Positions 19,342 through 28,824 of a stretch of DNA of 64,000 bases are shown in pieces (position 1 is the first letter of the stretch; every line of letters begins with the position of its first letter). The position numbers were made by a program, and so were the translations under genes. Under the pieces are notes generated by a model. That model had not been told where the DNA came from. It did not search any database and worked only from the letters and a program-made list of their open reading frames with translations. The DNA comes from Methylobacterium brachiatum (lineage in GTDB: Bacteria > Pseudomonadota > Alphaproteobacteria > Rhizobiales > Beijerinckiaceae), in assembly GCF_020523825.1 (NCBI RefSeq), contig NZ_JAJALK010000001.1, positions 682,001 to 746,000 on the forward strand. Direction: 5' to 3'.

Positions 19342-20271
19342 ATGAACGCACCGATCACCGCATCCGCCATGGCGCTCGACGGCGGCGTGCTCGCCCCGAG
19401 CGACGTCGCCCCCGAGGCGGCCTTCGTCCCGTCCCGCGGCTTCTGGGGCCATGTCGGCCACCGCCTGGTGCGCGATCCCGTGGCCATGGGCGCCGGCGCG
19501 CTGATCCTGCTCATCGTGGTGATCGCGATCCTGGCGCCCTGGATCACCCCGATGGACCCGTACAAGGGGTCGATGCTGCGCCGGCTGAAGCATGTCGGCG
19601 ATGCCACCTACTGGCTCGGCTCGGACGAGCTCGGGCGCGACATGATCAGCCGCCTGATGCTGGGCGCCCGGCTGTCGCTGTTCATCGGGGTCACCCCGGT
19701 GCTGATCGCCTTCGTGATCGGCTCCGCCATCGGCATCCTGGCCGGCTATGTCGGCGGCTGGCTCAACACGATCCTGATGCGCACCATCGACGTGTTCTTC
19801 GCCTTCCCGTCGGTGCTGCTGGCGATCGCCCTCTCGGGGGCGCTGGGCGCCGGCATCTTCAACTCGATCGTGTCGCTGACCTGCGTGTTCGTGCCCCAGA
19901 TCGCCCGGGTCGCCGAGAGCGTCACGACCGGCATCCGCAAGCGCGACTACATCGACGCGGCCAAGCTGTCGGGCGCCTCGCCGCTGACGATCATGCGGGT
20001 GCAGGTGCTCGGCAACGTCGTCGGGCCGATCTTCGTCTACGCCACCAGCCTGATCTCGGTCTCGATGATTCTGGCCTCGGGTCTGTCCTTCCTGGGTCTC
20101 GGCGTGCGCCCGCCGGAGCCGGAATGGGGCCTGATGCTCAACACCCTGCGCACCGCGATCTACGCCAATCCGGTCGTCGCGGCCCTGCCGGGCGTGTGCA
20201 TCTTCGTCGTCTCGATCGCCTTCAACCTGTTCTCGGACGGCCTGCGCGCCGCGATGGAGATCCGCCAGTGA
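19342..20271 (+). CDS. ABC transporter permease (DppC/OppC-like)
   Basis: This 309-residue permease has an N-terminal cytoplasmic extension of about 45 residues, TM1 (GALILLIVVIAILAPW) and the DppC-specific stretch GSDELGRDMISRL. The EAA motif YIDAAKLSGASPLTIMRVQVL lies near residue 210. GGAGG six bases before the ATG at 19342 favours it over 19339. It forms the channel heterodimer with the permease at 18371. Its stop overlaps the next ATPase start (GTGA). Confidence 0.92.
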   Translation: MNAPITASAMALDGGVLAPSDVAPEAAFVPSRGFWGHVGHRLVRDPVAMGAGALILLIVVIAILAPWITPMDPYKGSMLRRLKHVGDATYWLGSDELGRDMISRLMLGARLSLFIGVTPVLIAFVIGSAIGILAGYVGGWLNTILMRTIDVFFAFPSVLLAIALSGALGAGIFNSIVSLTCVFVPQIARVAESVTTGIRKRDYIDAAKLSGASPLTIMRVQVLGNVVGPIFVYATSLISVSMILASGLSFLGLGVRPPEPEWGLMLNTLRTAIYANPVVAALPGVCIFVVSIAFNLFSDGLRAAMEIRQ

Positions 20272-21323
20272 GCGTCATCCCGAGCGCCCCCGACCCGTTC
20301 GCCCATGACCGCGGCGGACCGGCCCAGCCGCTCCTGTCGGTCTCGGGCCTCTACAAGCACTTCCCGGTCCGCAAGGCCGGGGGCAAGAAGCAGGTCGTGC
20401 GCGCTGTCGACGGCGTCGATTTCAACGTCCTCAAGGGCGAGACCCTGGGCATCGTCGGCGAATCCGGTTGCGGCAAGTCCACCACCGCCAAGCTGCTGAT
20501 GGGCCTGATCGAGCGCGATTCCGGCACCCTTCTGTATGACGGCCAGGCGGTGGGCGAGCGGGCGATGCCGTGGCGGTCCTACCGCCGCCAGGTCCAGATG
20601 GTGTTCCAGGACAGCTACGCCTCGCTCAACCCGCGCATGACCGTCGAGCAGTCGATCGCCTTCGGCCCCAAGGTCAACGGCGTGCCCGGGCGCGAGGCCG
20701 TGGAACGCGCCCGCGCCCTGCTGGCCCGGGTCGGCCTGGAGCCGAAGCGCTTCGCCGGCCGCTACCCGCACGAGATTTCCGGCGGCCAGCGCCAGCGGGT
20801 CAACATCGCCCGCTCGCTCGCCCTGGAGCCGCGGCTGGTGCTGCTCGACGAGGCGGTCTCGGCGCTCGACAAGTCGGTGGAGGCCCAGGTGCTGAACCTG
20901 CTCCTCGATCTCAAGGCCGAGTTCGGCTTGACCTACATCTTCATCAGCCACGACCTGAACGTCGTGCGCTTCATCTCCGACCGGGTGATGGTGATGTATC
21001 TCGGCCGGGTCTCGGAGATCGGGCCCTCCGACACGGTGCTCGACGCGCCGGCCCATCCCTATACCGAGGCGCTGCTCGCCTCGATGCCGTCGCTGGATCC
21101 GGACAACCGCACCCAGGTCGCGCTTCTGCAGGGCGACCCGCCGAACCCGATCGACCCGCCCCGCGGCTGCCGGTTCCACCCGCGCTGCGGCCTCGCCGAG
21201 CCGATCTGCGGGGACAAGGAACCGCCGCTCGACGCCGTCGGGCCGCTGCACCGGGTCGCCTGCCTCGCCCGCCAGCCCAGCTCCGGCCACTCCGCCGCCC
21301 CGGCCCGGGCGCTCGCGGCATGA
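20268..21323 (+). CDS. oligopeptide-type ABC transporter ATP-binding protein (DppF/OppF-like)
   Basis: This 351-residue ATPase has Walker [10 protein letters not shown] (64-72), signature ISGGQRQR and Walker [13 protein letters not shown], where Ala replaces the usual Pro after DE. The C-terminal oligopeptide domain has the CRFHPRC...C cysteine pattern seen in this subfamily. It starts at a GTG overlapping the upstream permease stop. The Ala in DEAVSALD is seen in other DppF/OppF proteins and should not abolish activity. Confidence 0.92.
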   Translation: MSVIPSAPDPFAHDRGGPAQPLLSVSGLYKHFPVRKAGGKKQVVRAVDGVDFNVLKGETLGIVGESGCGKSTTAKLLMGLIERDSGTLLYDGQAVGERAMPWRSYRRQVQMVFQDSYASLNPRMTVEQSIAFGPKVNGVPGREAVERARALLARVGLEPKRFAGRYPHEISGGQRQRVNIARSLALEPRLVLLDEAVSALDKSVEAQVLNLLLDLKAEFGLTYIFISHDLNVVRFISDRVMVMYLGRVSEIGPSDTVLDAPAHPYTEALLASMPSLDPDNRTQVALLQGDPPNPIDPPRGCRFHPRCGLAEPICGDKEPPLDAVGPLHRVACLARQPSSGHSAAPARALAA

Positions 21324-22357
21324 GCGCCCCGATGTCGAACCCCGAACCCGCCGTCACCCTCGAGAATCTGCGCGTCGCCTTCGGCAAGGTGCAGGTCGTC
21401 GACGGCGTCGACCTGACCGTGGAACGCGGGCAGGCGATGGCGCTGATCGGCGAATCCGGCTCCGGCAAGAGCGTCACCCTGCGGGCGATCCTGCGGTTGT
21501 TCCACGAGGGACGCAGCCGGATTGAGGGCAGGATCCTGGCGGCCGGCCGGGACGTGCAGGCGCTGAGCAAGCGCCAGCTCGCCGATTTCCGCGGCGGCGA
21601 CGTCTCGATGATCTTCCAGGAGCCGCTGCTAGCCTTCGACCCGGTCTACACGGTCGGCCGCCAGATCACGGAGGCGATCCAGCGCCACGAGAAGATCTCC
21701 GGCGAGGACGCCCGCAAGCGCGCGCTCGCCCTGTTCGAGCGGGTGCGGATCCCGAGCCCGGAGCGGCGGCTCGACAATTACCCGCACGAGATGTCGGGCG
21801 GGATGCGCCAGCGGGCCATGATCGCGCTCGCGCTCGCCTGCCGGCCGCAGGTCCTGCTGGCCGACGAGCCGACCACGGCGCTCGACGCGACGGTGCAGAT
21901 CCAGGTGCTGCTGCTGCTGCGCGAGCTGCAGCGCGACCTCGGCCTGTCGATCATCATCGTGACCCACGATCTCGGCGCGGCGGTCGAGGTCGCCGACCGG
22001 ATCGCCGTGATGTACGCCGGCAAGATCGTCGAGACCGGGACTGCCCATCAGGTCGTGCTCGACCCGCACCATCCCTACACGATCGGCCTGCTGCGCAGCC
22101 GAGCGGAGGGGGCGCTGGCCAAGGGCTCCCGCCTCCAGACGATCCCGGGCAGCCCCCCCGACCTCGCCAATCGGCCCCCGGGATGCCCGTTCGCGCCGCG
22201 CTGCTTCCTGGCCGAGGATCAGTGCCGCCGGGAAATGCCGCCGGTGGCCGAGATCGCCCCCGGTCACAGGGTGGCCTGCTGGCGGACCGAGGACGCCGCG
22301 GCCGCCTACCGGGCCGGGCCGACCCCGGTGCGTGCGGCGGAGCCGGTCCCGGCCTGA
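21320..22357 (+). CDS. oligopeptide-type ABC transporter ATP-binding protein (DppD/OppD-like)
   Basis: This 345-residue ATPase has Walker A GESGSGKS (44-51), signature MSGGMRQR, Walker B VLLADEPTTALD and the C-terminal CPFAPRC...C segment. It is the second nucleotide-binding subunit, overlapping its neighbour by ATGA, and completes a five-gene importer (binding protein, two permeases, two ATPases). The gene order puts the F-type ATPase before the D-type, the reverse of E. coli dpp. Confidence 0.92.
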   Translation: MSAPMSNPEPAVTLENLRVAFGKVQVVDGVDLTVERGQAMALIGESGSGKSVTLRAILRLFHEGRSRIEGRILAAGRDVQALSKRQLADFRGGDVSMIFQEPLLAFDPVYTVGRQITEAIQRHEKISGEDARKRALALFERVRIPSPERRLDNYPHEMSGGMRQRAMIALALACRPQVLLADEPTTALDATVQIQVLLLLRELQRDLGLSIIIVTHDLGAAVEVADRIAVMYAGKIVETGTAHQVVLDPHHPYTIGLLRSRAEGALAKGSRLQTIPGSPPDLANRPPGCPFAPRCFLAEDQCRREMPPVAEIAPGHRVACWRTEDAAAAYRAGPTPVRAAEPVPA

Positions 22358-22452
22358 ACCCCGGAGTCGACGCGTCCGCGCGAAGCCTTTATCCGGCATC
22401 GCGCGGCTTTCAGGCGGCGGATCACCGTGCGACCGGCCGCCCGAGCATCGCG

Positions 22453-23700
22453 ATGAGCCCATCCGCCTCCGAGATCGTCCTGGTTCCCCGCGGGGAGGCC
22501 GGCCATTTCCTGCCGGCGGCTCTGGGCTGGTTGGGCAAGCCGATCACCGTCACGGCCCATCCGGGCGCGGCCAACCACATCCTGTGCCTGCCGGTTCTGG
22601 ACTTCGTCCGGCTCGGCTTCCCGGAGGCGAACGGGCGGCTCGACCTCCTCGAGCCCGGCGACGTCGAGAACCTGCGCTCCGGACGGGCGGCCCTGCTGCT
22701 CGATCTGTCGAACGAGGGGCCGGGCCTCCACGCCCCGACCTTCGAGGCGCTTCACCGCAACCTCAAGGGTCTCGGCATCCCGCGGGCGCAGGTCATCCTG
22801 GTCAGCCAGAACCGGGCGCTCCGGCTCGACTACGAGCAGCTCTACGGCGAGGGCCTGCGCTTCTGGACCTTCGACTTCTTCCCGCTCCAGGTCGCCCTCT
22901 GGCTCGACGACGAGGCCGGTCCGAGGCTCTTCTCCCAGCATCCCCTCGAGCGGACCGGCTACGCGCCGCTCGCACACGACACCGGCCCGGCCCGGTTCCT
23001 CTGCCAGAACGCGGCCCTGCGCTGGCACCGGGTGCTGCTCTACCGCTGGTTCCAGATCCAGCGCCTCGACCGCGACGGCCTGATCTCGTTCCACGGGATC
23101 GGCGCCGACAACCCGAAGGCGGGCGGCATCGACGTGTTCCACGCGCCGCCGGAGATCGCGGACGCCTTCGGGCCGCTGCTCGCGGATGTCGGCACCTGGA
23201 TCCCAAGGCAGGCGCGGCGGATCGATACACCGGCGCCGGGCGGCGACATGGTGCTGACGCTCGATACCCAGGCCTATGCGGCGTGCGACCTGACCATCAT
23301 CTCCGAGACGGATTTCTTCGAGCTCGGCGTCGAGCGCGTCACGGAGAAGTCGCTGAAGGCCGCCGCCATGGGGCTGCCCTTCGTGATGGTGGGGGCGCCC
23401 CGCGCCGTGGCGCTCCTGTCGGAACTGGGCTTCCACACCTTCGGCAGCCTGGTCGACCACCATTACGACCGGGTCGCCGACCCGATCGAGCGCCTGCCTG
23501 AGGTGTTCCGCTCGATCGAGGCGGCCTGGGCCGATTGCCGGCACGACCGCGCCGCCTGGCAGCGCCGGGCGCGGGAGCAGGCCGAGGCGAATGTCGCGCA
23601 TGCGCGCCGCGGGTTGCTGCGGCAGCTCGACCGGGTGATGGTCGCGCCCCTGGTGGAGCGGCTCGCCCGGTTCATGGAAACGGGCACCCTCGTGCACTGA
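22453..23700 (+). CDS. hypothetical protein, possibly glycan-related
   Basis: This 415-residue protein has no signal peptide or membrane segment and belongs to no family that I can name with confidence. The N-terminal half is Leu/Asp-rich (LLDLSNEGPG, QVILVSQNRAL, FWTFDFFPLQ). The C-terminal half has ISETDFFE, TEKSLKAAAMGLPFVMVG and LGFHTFG...DHHYD. I associate that TEK...PF.MVG...GF.TF pattern with uncharacterised proteins near glycan and sulfotransferase genes, but this is memory, not a search. It is 95 bases after the ABC operon and 13 bases before the zinc-ribbon gene, so it probably pairs with the latter. Confidence 0.7.
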   Translation: MSPSASEIVLVPRGEAGHFLPAALGWLGKPITVTAHPGAANHILCLPVLDFVRLGFPEANGRLDLLEPGDVENLRSGRAALLLDLSNEGPGLHAPTFEALHRNLKGLGIPRAQVILVSQNRALRLDYEQLYGEGLRFWTFDFFPLQVALWLDDEAGPRLFSQHPLERTGYAPLAHDTGPARFLCQNAALRWHRVLLYRWFQIQRLDRDGLISFHGIGADNPKAGGIDVFHAPPEIADAFGPLLADVGTWIPRQARRIDTPAPGGDMVLTLDTQAYAACDLTIISETDFFELGVERVTEKSLKAAAMGLPFVMVGAPRAVALLSELGFHTFGSLVDHHYDRVADPIERLPEVFRSIEAAWADCRHDRAAWQRRAREQAEANVAHARRGLLRQLDRVMVAPLVERLARFMETGTLVH

Positions 23701-23713
23701 CCCGCGCCCCGCC

Positions 23714-24337
23714 GTGATCCTCGAAACCTCGATCGCGCTCCTGCGCTGCACGGCCTGCGACCGCGGCCACTACGTCCCGGTGCGGTTCTGCCCATTCTGC
23801 GGGGCCGACCAGGCACGGCGGAAAGCCGAATCACCACCGCCGCCACCACCGCCCGAGGTGCACGCACAGCCCCCGGTGGGCATCCCCCCGGAGCCCCCGC
23901 CGCCCGAACCCCCACCCGAGGATCCACCCGCACCGCCGCCGGCCGAGCCTGAACCGGCCCCGCCGAAGCCGGTCTGGACGATGCGCCGGCCCCCGCAGCG
24001 GCGCGGACGGCTCGTCCGCCTCCGTCAGGCGGTCCTGGCGCTCGCGGCCATCGTCGGCCTCGCGGCCCTGGCGCTGGCGCGCCGCGACGTCGTCCCGGCC
24101 CCGACGCGGGTCGAGGTCGGGCCGGCCTGGACCGCGGTGGCGCTGAAGTCCTTCCGCAACGTCGCGCTGCTGCGCCTCACCGCGGACGGCGCGTTCAGCT
24201 TGCGGCTCGACGGCGAACGCGTGCAGCGGGTCAGTCCGTCGAGCGGTGCGACCGTGCGGCCCAAGACCCTCCGGAGCCTGGAATTGCGATCCGGCCGCGG
24301 CCCGATCACCGTGACGCTGACCCCGCGGGGCGAGTGA
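23714..24337 (+). CDS. zinc-ribbon, proline-rich, single-pass membrane protein
   Basis: This 207-residue protein has four sections. First is an N-terminal zinc ribbon with C12xxC15 and C26xxC29. Next is a linker of about 50 residues that is mostly Pro and Glu (40-90). A basic stretch RRPPQRRGRLVRLRQ and one membrane helix (about 108-122, LALAAIVGLAALALA) follow. Last is a beta-rich C-terminal domain of about 80 residues. By the positive-inside rule the ribbon is cytoplasmic and the C-terminus periplasmic. The start is a GTG at 23714. The function is unknown; the neighbour at 22453 is the likely partner. Confidence 0.7.
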   Translation: MILETSIALLRCTACDRGHYVPVRFCPFCGADQARRKAESPPPPPPPEVHAQPPVGIPPEPPPPEPPPEDPPAPPPAEPEPAPPKPVWTMRRPPQRRGRLVRLRQAVLALAAIVGLAALALARRDVVPAPTRVEVGPAWTAVALKSFRNVALLRLTADGAFSLRLDGERVQRVSPSSGATVRPKTLRSLELRSGRGPITVTLTPRGE

Positions 24338-24359
24338 GCGGGCGGGATCCGGGGCGGTC

Positions 24360-25841
24360 TCAGCGGGCCGGCCGCAGCGTCTCGGCCAGGCGCCGCACCG
24401 CCGGCTCGATCGCCCGCTCGGGCACAGCCGCGTAGCCGAGGAGCAGCCCCGGCTCCGGCGCGCCGGCATGGTAGGCCGAGAGCGCGACCGCGGAGATCCC
24501 GGCATCGGCGAGGCGCGCGACGGCTTCGCCATCGTCGCGCGTGGAGGCCCAAGCGGGCCCCGGCCGCGCGATGAGGTGCATCCCACCCTCCATCGGGGCG
24601 ACGGCCACCACGTCCGCGGCGTGGCGGCGGGCCGCCTCGACCAGGGCCTCCTGGCGCAGAGCGTAGAGCCGCCGGGTCCGGCGCAGGTGACCGGCGAGGT
24701 GGCCGTCCGCGATGAAGCGGGCCAGCGCCCATTGCCCGATCCCCGGGGGTGCCGGCCCGATCTCGGCAAGCGCCCGGTTCACCGGCGCCACGAGCCCGCG
24801 GGGCAGGACCAGGTAGCTGAGACCGAGCGCGGGCAGCAGGAGCTTGGAGAAGCTGCCGGCATAGATCACCCGGCCGCCGCGATCGAGCGCGCGCAGCGGC
24901 GCCAAAGGACGCCCAGCATAGCGGTAGGCGCCGTCGTAATCGTCCTCGACGATCCAGCCCGCGGCGGTTTCGGCCCAGGCCAGGAGGTCGAGGCGGTGCT
25001 CCAGGCTCATGGCGTGGCCCAGGGGATAATGGTGGGCCGGCGTCACCACGGCCAAGCGCGCGCCCTGCAGGAGCGGGCCGGCGCCGGCCACCGCGAGCCC
25101 GCCGGGACCGACCGGGATCGGGACCGTGCGCAGGCCGGCGCTCGCGAGCGCCAGGGCGATCCCGGGAAAGCCCGGCTCCTCGACGAGCGCCGCCTCCCCG
25201 GGATCGAGCAGCAATTCGGCGAGCAGGCGCAGGCTCTGGCGAATGCCCGCCGTGACGATCACGTCATCGGCCTCGCAGACGACGCCCCGCACCTGCGCGA
25301 GATAGGCGGCGATGGCCGCTCGCAGCGCCGGTGCGCCGCGGGGATCGGGCCGCTCGGCCGGTCCATGGCGCCACTCCGCCTGGAGCAGGCGTGCCCAGAC
25401 CGCGTACGGAAAGGCATCGAGCGCCGGCCGGCCGAGCGCGAAGGCGTCCGGGACGCCGGGACCGGCCATGAACCGCGGGGCCGGCGTCGCGACGCGGCGG
25501 GCGCCGCGCCGTGACAGGCTCGGCACGACCGCGGGCGCCGGCCGCTGCGCCGGGTCCGATCGCGGCAGGGTATCGTCCGGCAAGGTCGCGGCGACACGGG
25601 TGGCCGAGCCGGATCGGGCCGTCAGGTAGCCCTCGGCGATCAGTTGCTCGAGGGCGAGCACCACCGTCCCGCGGGCGCAGCCGAGATCGGCCGCCATCAC
25701 CCGGGAGGCCGGCAGCCGGGCCCCGCGCGGCAGCCGGCGGTCGAGGATCGCCGCGCGCAGGCCCTCGCGCAGCTGGACATGCAACGGCGTCGGCCCGTCC
25801 GGATCGAGGCTGACGGGCAGCGGCAGCGGGCCCCGGGCCAT
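24360..25841 (-). CDS. MocR/PdxR-type transcriptional regulator (GntR wHTH plus aminotransferase fold)
   Basis: This protein has 493 residues. A GntR-type winged helix lies at about 10-80 (LHVQLREGLRAAILDRRLPRGARLPASR). A class-I aminotransferase-like domain at about 120-490 keeps the PLP lysine K333 (SFSK) and the EDDYDG motif near 299. MocR regulators sense PLP or PLP adducts; PdxR members control vitamin B6 genes, GabR members GABA genes. It is divergent from a PaiB-type gene with 93 bases between, so that intergenic region probably holds its operator and the PaiB gene is its likely target. Confidence 0.9.
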   Translation of the reverse strand: MARGPLPLPVSLDPDGPTPLHVQLREGLRAAILDRRLPRGARLPASRVMAADLGCARGTVVLALEQLIAEGYLTARSGSATRVAATLPDDTLPRSDPAQRPAPAVVPSLSRRGARRVATPAPRFMAGPGVPDAFALGRPALDAFPYAVWARLLQAEWRHGPAERPDPRGAPALRAAIAAYLAQVRGVVCEADDVIVTAGIRQSLRLLAELLLDPGEAALVEEPGFPGIALALASAGLRTVPIPVGPGGLAVAGAGPLLQGARLAVVTPAHHYPLGHAMSLEHRLDLLAWAETAAGWIVEDDYDGAYRYAGRPLAPLRALDRGGRVIYAGSFSKLLLPALGLSYLVLPRGLVAPVNRALAEIGPAPPGIGQWALARFIADGHLAGHLRRTRRLYALRQEALVEAARRHAADVVAVAPMEGGMHLIARPGPAWASTRDDGEAVARLADAGISAVALSAYHAGAPEPGLLLGYAAVPERAIEPAVRRLAETLRPAR

Positions 25842-25934
25842 GGCAGCAAGCGGTCCAGTCGGATTTCGGAAACCGGACCTTTTGCCTGATCCGCCCCGCG
25901 GTCAAGCAGAGCCGCGCCAACAGGGACAAAGTCG

Positions 25935-26561
25935 ATGTATCAGCCGCCGCACTTTCGGGACGAGACGCGCGCGGCGCAACACGGGCTCATCCGCGCCTAT
26001 CCGCTCGGCCTGCTGATCACCGGCGGCGCGGCCGGCCTGATCGCCGACCCGGTGCCGTTCCTGCTGGACGAATCCGGCCCGCACGGCACCCTGCGCGCCC
26101 ATCTCGCCCGCGCCAACCCGCACTGGCAGGCTCTCGCCGAAGCCGAGGAATGCCTGGTCGTGTTCCAGGGGCCGCAGGGCTACGTCACCCCCGGCTGGTA
26201 CGCGAGCAAGCGCGAGCACGGCCGGGTGGTGCCGACCTGGAACTACGCCACGGTCCACGCCTGGGGCCGCCCCCGGGTGATCGAGGACGCGGATTGGCTG
26301 CGCCGCCAGGTTGCCGACCTCACCACCCTGCGCGAGACGCCGCGCGCCGCGCCCTGGGCGGTGGACGATGCGCCGGCACCGTTCGTGGCGGCCCAGCTCC
26401 GCGCCATCGTCGGCATCGAGATCCCGATCACCCGTATCGAGGGGAAGTGGAAAATGAGTCAGAACCGACCCGAGGCCGACCGCGCCGGTGTGGTTGCCGG
26501 GATGCGGGCTGAGGGCGAGACGGCCCTGGCCGAGTTGGTCGCCGAGCGGAGTGGATTATGA
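25935..26561 (+). CDS. PaiB-type FMN-binding split-barrel protein
   Basis: This 208-residue protein has the PaiB start MYQPPHFRD, then the split-barrel core (LRAHLARANPHW, VTPGWYASK, VPTWNYATVHAWG) and a C-terminal IEGKWKMSQNRP segment. Bacillus PaiB is described as a negative transcriptional regulator, but the fold is that of FMN-binding pyridoxamine-phosphate-oxidase-like enzymes. It is divergent from a PLP-sensing MocR regulator and translationally coupled (ATGA) to a GNAT gene, echoing the paiA (acetyltransferase)-paiB pairing. Confidence 0.9.
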   Translation: MYQPPHFRDETRAAQHGLIRAYPLGLLITGGAAGLIADPVPFLLDESGPHGTLRAHLARANPHWQALAEAEECLVVFQGPQGYVTPGWYASKREHGRVVPTWNYATVHAWGRPRVIEDADWLRRQVADLTTLRETPRAAPWAVDDAPAPFVAAQLRAIVGIEIPITRIEGKWKMSQNRPEADRAGVVAGMRAEGETALAELVAERSGL

Positions 26562-27274
26562 GCGCGCGCGTCAACGCCTTCGGCCAGCCGATAGGCCCGG
26601 CCCTGCCGGACTGGACCCCGCGTCCGCGGCCGCCGCGGGCGCCGATGGCGGGCCGCTTCTGCAGGGTAGTGCCGCTCGATGCCGAGGCTCATTCGGTCGG
26701 CCTATTCGCTACTTACAGGGCTGCACCCGACCGGAGCGGTTGGACCTATCTCGGCGACGAGATGCCCGAGAGCGAGGCGGCCTATCGGACGCGCCTCGAA
26801 ACGCAGGCGCAGAGCCAGGATCCGCTGTTCCACACGATCCTCGACCCGGCGACCGGCGCCCCGCTGGGGATCGCCTCCTACCTCCGGATCGACCCGGGCA
26901 ACGGCGTGATCGAGGTCGGCCATCTCCATTTCGGCCCGGGGCTTCAGCGCTCTCCCGCATCGACCGAGGCGATGGCACTGATGATGGCCCGGGCCTTCGA
27001 CGAACTCGGCTACCGCCGCTACGAGTGGAAATGCGACAGCCTCAATGCCCCGTCCCGGGCGGCGGCGCTGCGCCTGGGCTTCACCTTCGAGGGCATCTTC
27101 CGCAACGCCGTCGTGGTGAAGGGCCGCTCCCGCGACACGGCGTGGTTTTCAATCACGGACGCGGACTGGCCGCGGGTGCGGGCGGGCTTCAAGGCTTGGC
27201 TCGACCCGGCGAACTTCGATGGAGACGGCCGGCAGCGGCGTGGGCTCGCCGAGTTACGCGGCGAGCCCAGCTGA
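26558..27274 (+). CDS. GNAT N-acetyltransferase (RimJ/RimL type)
   Basis: This 238-residue protein of the RimL-like Acetyltransf_3 group has an N-terminal Pro-rich lead (about 1-35), then FHTILDPATGAPLGIASYLRI, EVGHLHFGP and KCDSLNAPSRAAALRLGF. The likely substrate is a ribosomal protein N-terminus or a small amine. The ATG overlaps the PaiB stop, so the two are co-translated. It ends two bases before the convergent GMC oxidoreductase gene's stop. Confidence 0.87.
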   Translation: MSARVNAFGQPIGPALPDWTPRPRPPRAPMAGRFCRVVPLDAEAHSVGLFATYRAAPDRSGWTYLGDEMPESEAAYRTRLETQAQSQDPLFHTILDPATGAPLGIASYLRIDPGNGVIEVGHLHFGPGLQRSPASTEAMALMMARAFDELGYRRYEWKCDSLNAPSRAAALRLGFTFEGIFRNAVVVKGRSRDTAWFSITDADWPRVRAGFKAWLDPANFDGDGRQRRGLAELRGEPS

Positions 27275-27276
27275 TC

Positions 27277-28824
27277 TCAGCCCCCGGCGGCCAGAAAGGC
27301 CTCCGCGGTGCGCAGGCTCAGTGCCATGATGGTCAGAGCCGGGTTCGCGGCGAGCGAGCTCGGGAAGGTCGAGCCGTCGCAGATCCAGAGGTTGTCGATG
27401 TCGAAGCTGCGGCCGACGGGATCGACCACGGCGCTCGAGCCGTCGCGCCCCATCCGGCAGGTGCCGATCGTGTGGGCGACCCGCTCCAGAACCCAGATAT
27501 CCTCGGCGCCGGCGGCCTCCCAGAGGTCGCGCATCACCTTGGTGGCATGGGCGTTGAGGCGCTCCTCGTTGGTGCTGTAGCCGAAGCTGATCTGCGCCTT
27601 GCGCATCCCGCGGGCATCGGTCTCGTCGGAGAGGGTCAGCACGTTGGCATCGCAGGGCAGCGTCTCGCCGTTGATGCCGATGCCGGCGACGTGGTTGTAG
27701 CCGTCGAGATAATCGAGCAGCTTCTGGCCCCACAGGCCGCGCCCGCGCGCCACCGCGTTGCCGAAGGTCAGCGGCACCACGCCGAGGCTCTGGATCAGGT
27801 AGCCGCCGGCGAAATCGGACCCCGCGCGGATGAAGTCCTCGGTGATCAGTGACGAGGGGTAGCCGCGGTTCATCCGCACCTCGTTGGCGAAGGTGCCCCA
27901 GACCTGCGTGGCGACGTGGCCCATGTAGTTGCGGCCAACCTGATCGCTCGAATTGGCCAGCCCGAGATGCAGGAGCAGCCGCGGTGTCTCGACGGCGCCC
28001 GCGCAGAGGAACACCGCGCCGCAACGCTGGCGCCGCTCCTGGCCGTCCTGGATATAGACCACCGCGGTGACCCGGCCGTCGCTGCCGCGCTCGAGCCCGT
28101 GGACGAAGGCCCCGGCCCGGATTTCGGCCCCGTGGGTGAGCGCGAGCGGCAGGTAGGTGACATCCATGCTGGCCTTGGCGCCGTTGCGGCAGCCCTGGTG
28201 GCAGAAGCCGCAATTGATGCAGGCGTTGCGGCGGGGACCGCCCTCGGATTCGAAGTCCTGCGAGACCACCGCCGCGGGGGCGTCGGCCCAGCGTATGCCG
28301 AGGCTGTCGCAGGCGCCGGCCATGAGCTGCGCGGGGGCGTTGCGCGGCACCGGGGGGAGGGGATAACGGCGGCCGGGATCCCAGGGATAGGATTGCGGCC
28401 CCGAGACCCCGATGAAGCGCTCGACCCGCTCGTAGTACGGGGCCAGCTCCTCGTAGCTCAGCGGCCAGTCGACGCCTTCCCCGGTCTCGGTATGGAGGCG
28501 CAGGTCGCGGGCATCGGCGCGGGGCACGAAGGCGCCCCAGTGCAGGGTTGAGCCGCCGACCCCGGTGCCGCTGTTATTGGCCCCGAACGCCTCAGGGGTG
28601 GAGCCGCCGCTCAGGCGCTCCTCGGTCCAGTAGATCTCGTCGGCCAGGGTCTCGTCGAACGCGAAGCGCTCGGGTGTGAAGTTCGGTCCCGCCTCCAGGG
28701 CCACGACCTTGAGGCCGGCCGCGGCCAGCCGCGCCAGCAACGGCGCGCCGCCGGCCCCGGTGCCGACGATGACGGCATCGACGGACTCGTCCGTGCGGTA
28801 GGTCCGCATCCCGTCGAGGTTCAT
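27277..28824 (-). CDS. GMC-family FAD oxidoreductase with a four-cysteine motif
   Basis: This 515-residue flavoenzyme has the Rossmann motif GTGAGG (21-26) and a C-terminal GMC domain with the likely catalytic pair H451 (HTIGTCRMG) and N494 (NPALTIM). Cysteines 202, 205, 208 and 212 ([11 protein letters not shown]) form a ferredoxin-like C-x2-C-x2-C-x3-C cluster also known in gluconate-2-dehydrogenase-like and long-chain alcohol oxidising members. It should oxidise an alcohol or sugar. No Tat or Sec signal is visible. It overlaps the upstream fusion gene by ATGA. Confidence 0.9.
   Translation of the reverse strand: MNLDGMRTYRTDESVDAVIVGTGAGGAPLLARLAAAGLKVVALEAGPNFTPERFAFDETLADEIYWTEERLSGGSTPEAFGANNSGTGVGGSTLHWGAFVPRADARDLRLHTETGEGVDWPLSYEELAPYYERVERFIGVSGPQSYPWDPGRRYPLPPVPRNAPAQLMAGACDSLGIRWADAPAAVVSQDFESEGGPRRNACINCGFCHQGCRNGAKASMDVTYLPLALTHGAEIRAGAFVHGLERGSDGRVTAVVYIQDGQERRQRCGAVFLCAGAVETPRLLLHLGLANSSDQVGRNYMGHVATQVWGTFANEVRMNRGYPSSLITEDFIRAGSDFAGGYLIQSLGVVPLTFGNAVARGRGLWGQKLLDYLDGYNHVAGIGINGETLPCDANVLTLSDETDARGMRKAQISFGYSTNEERLNAHATKVMRDLWEAAGAEDIWVLERVAHTIGTCRMGRDGSSAVVDPVGRSFDIDNLWICDGSTFPSSLAANPALTIMALSLRTAEAFLAAGG

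Noticed and set aside
22306..23751. 481-codon minus-strand frame opposite the unknown gene at 22453
   Set aside because: The plus-strand product has normal protein composition and coherent hydrophobic core segments; the minus-strand one is Arg/Glu/Val-rich without structure.
23820..23980. CCGCCGCC-type microsatellite as a possible CRISPR or VNTR
   Set aside because: It is simply the coding of the Pro/Glu linker; repeat units vary and there are no spacers.
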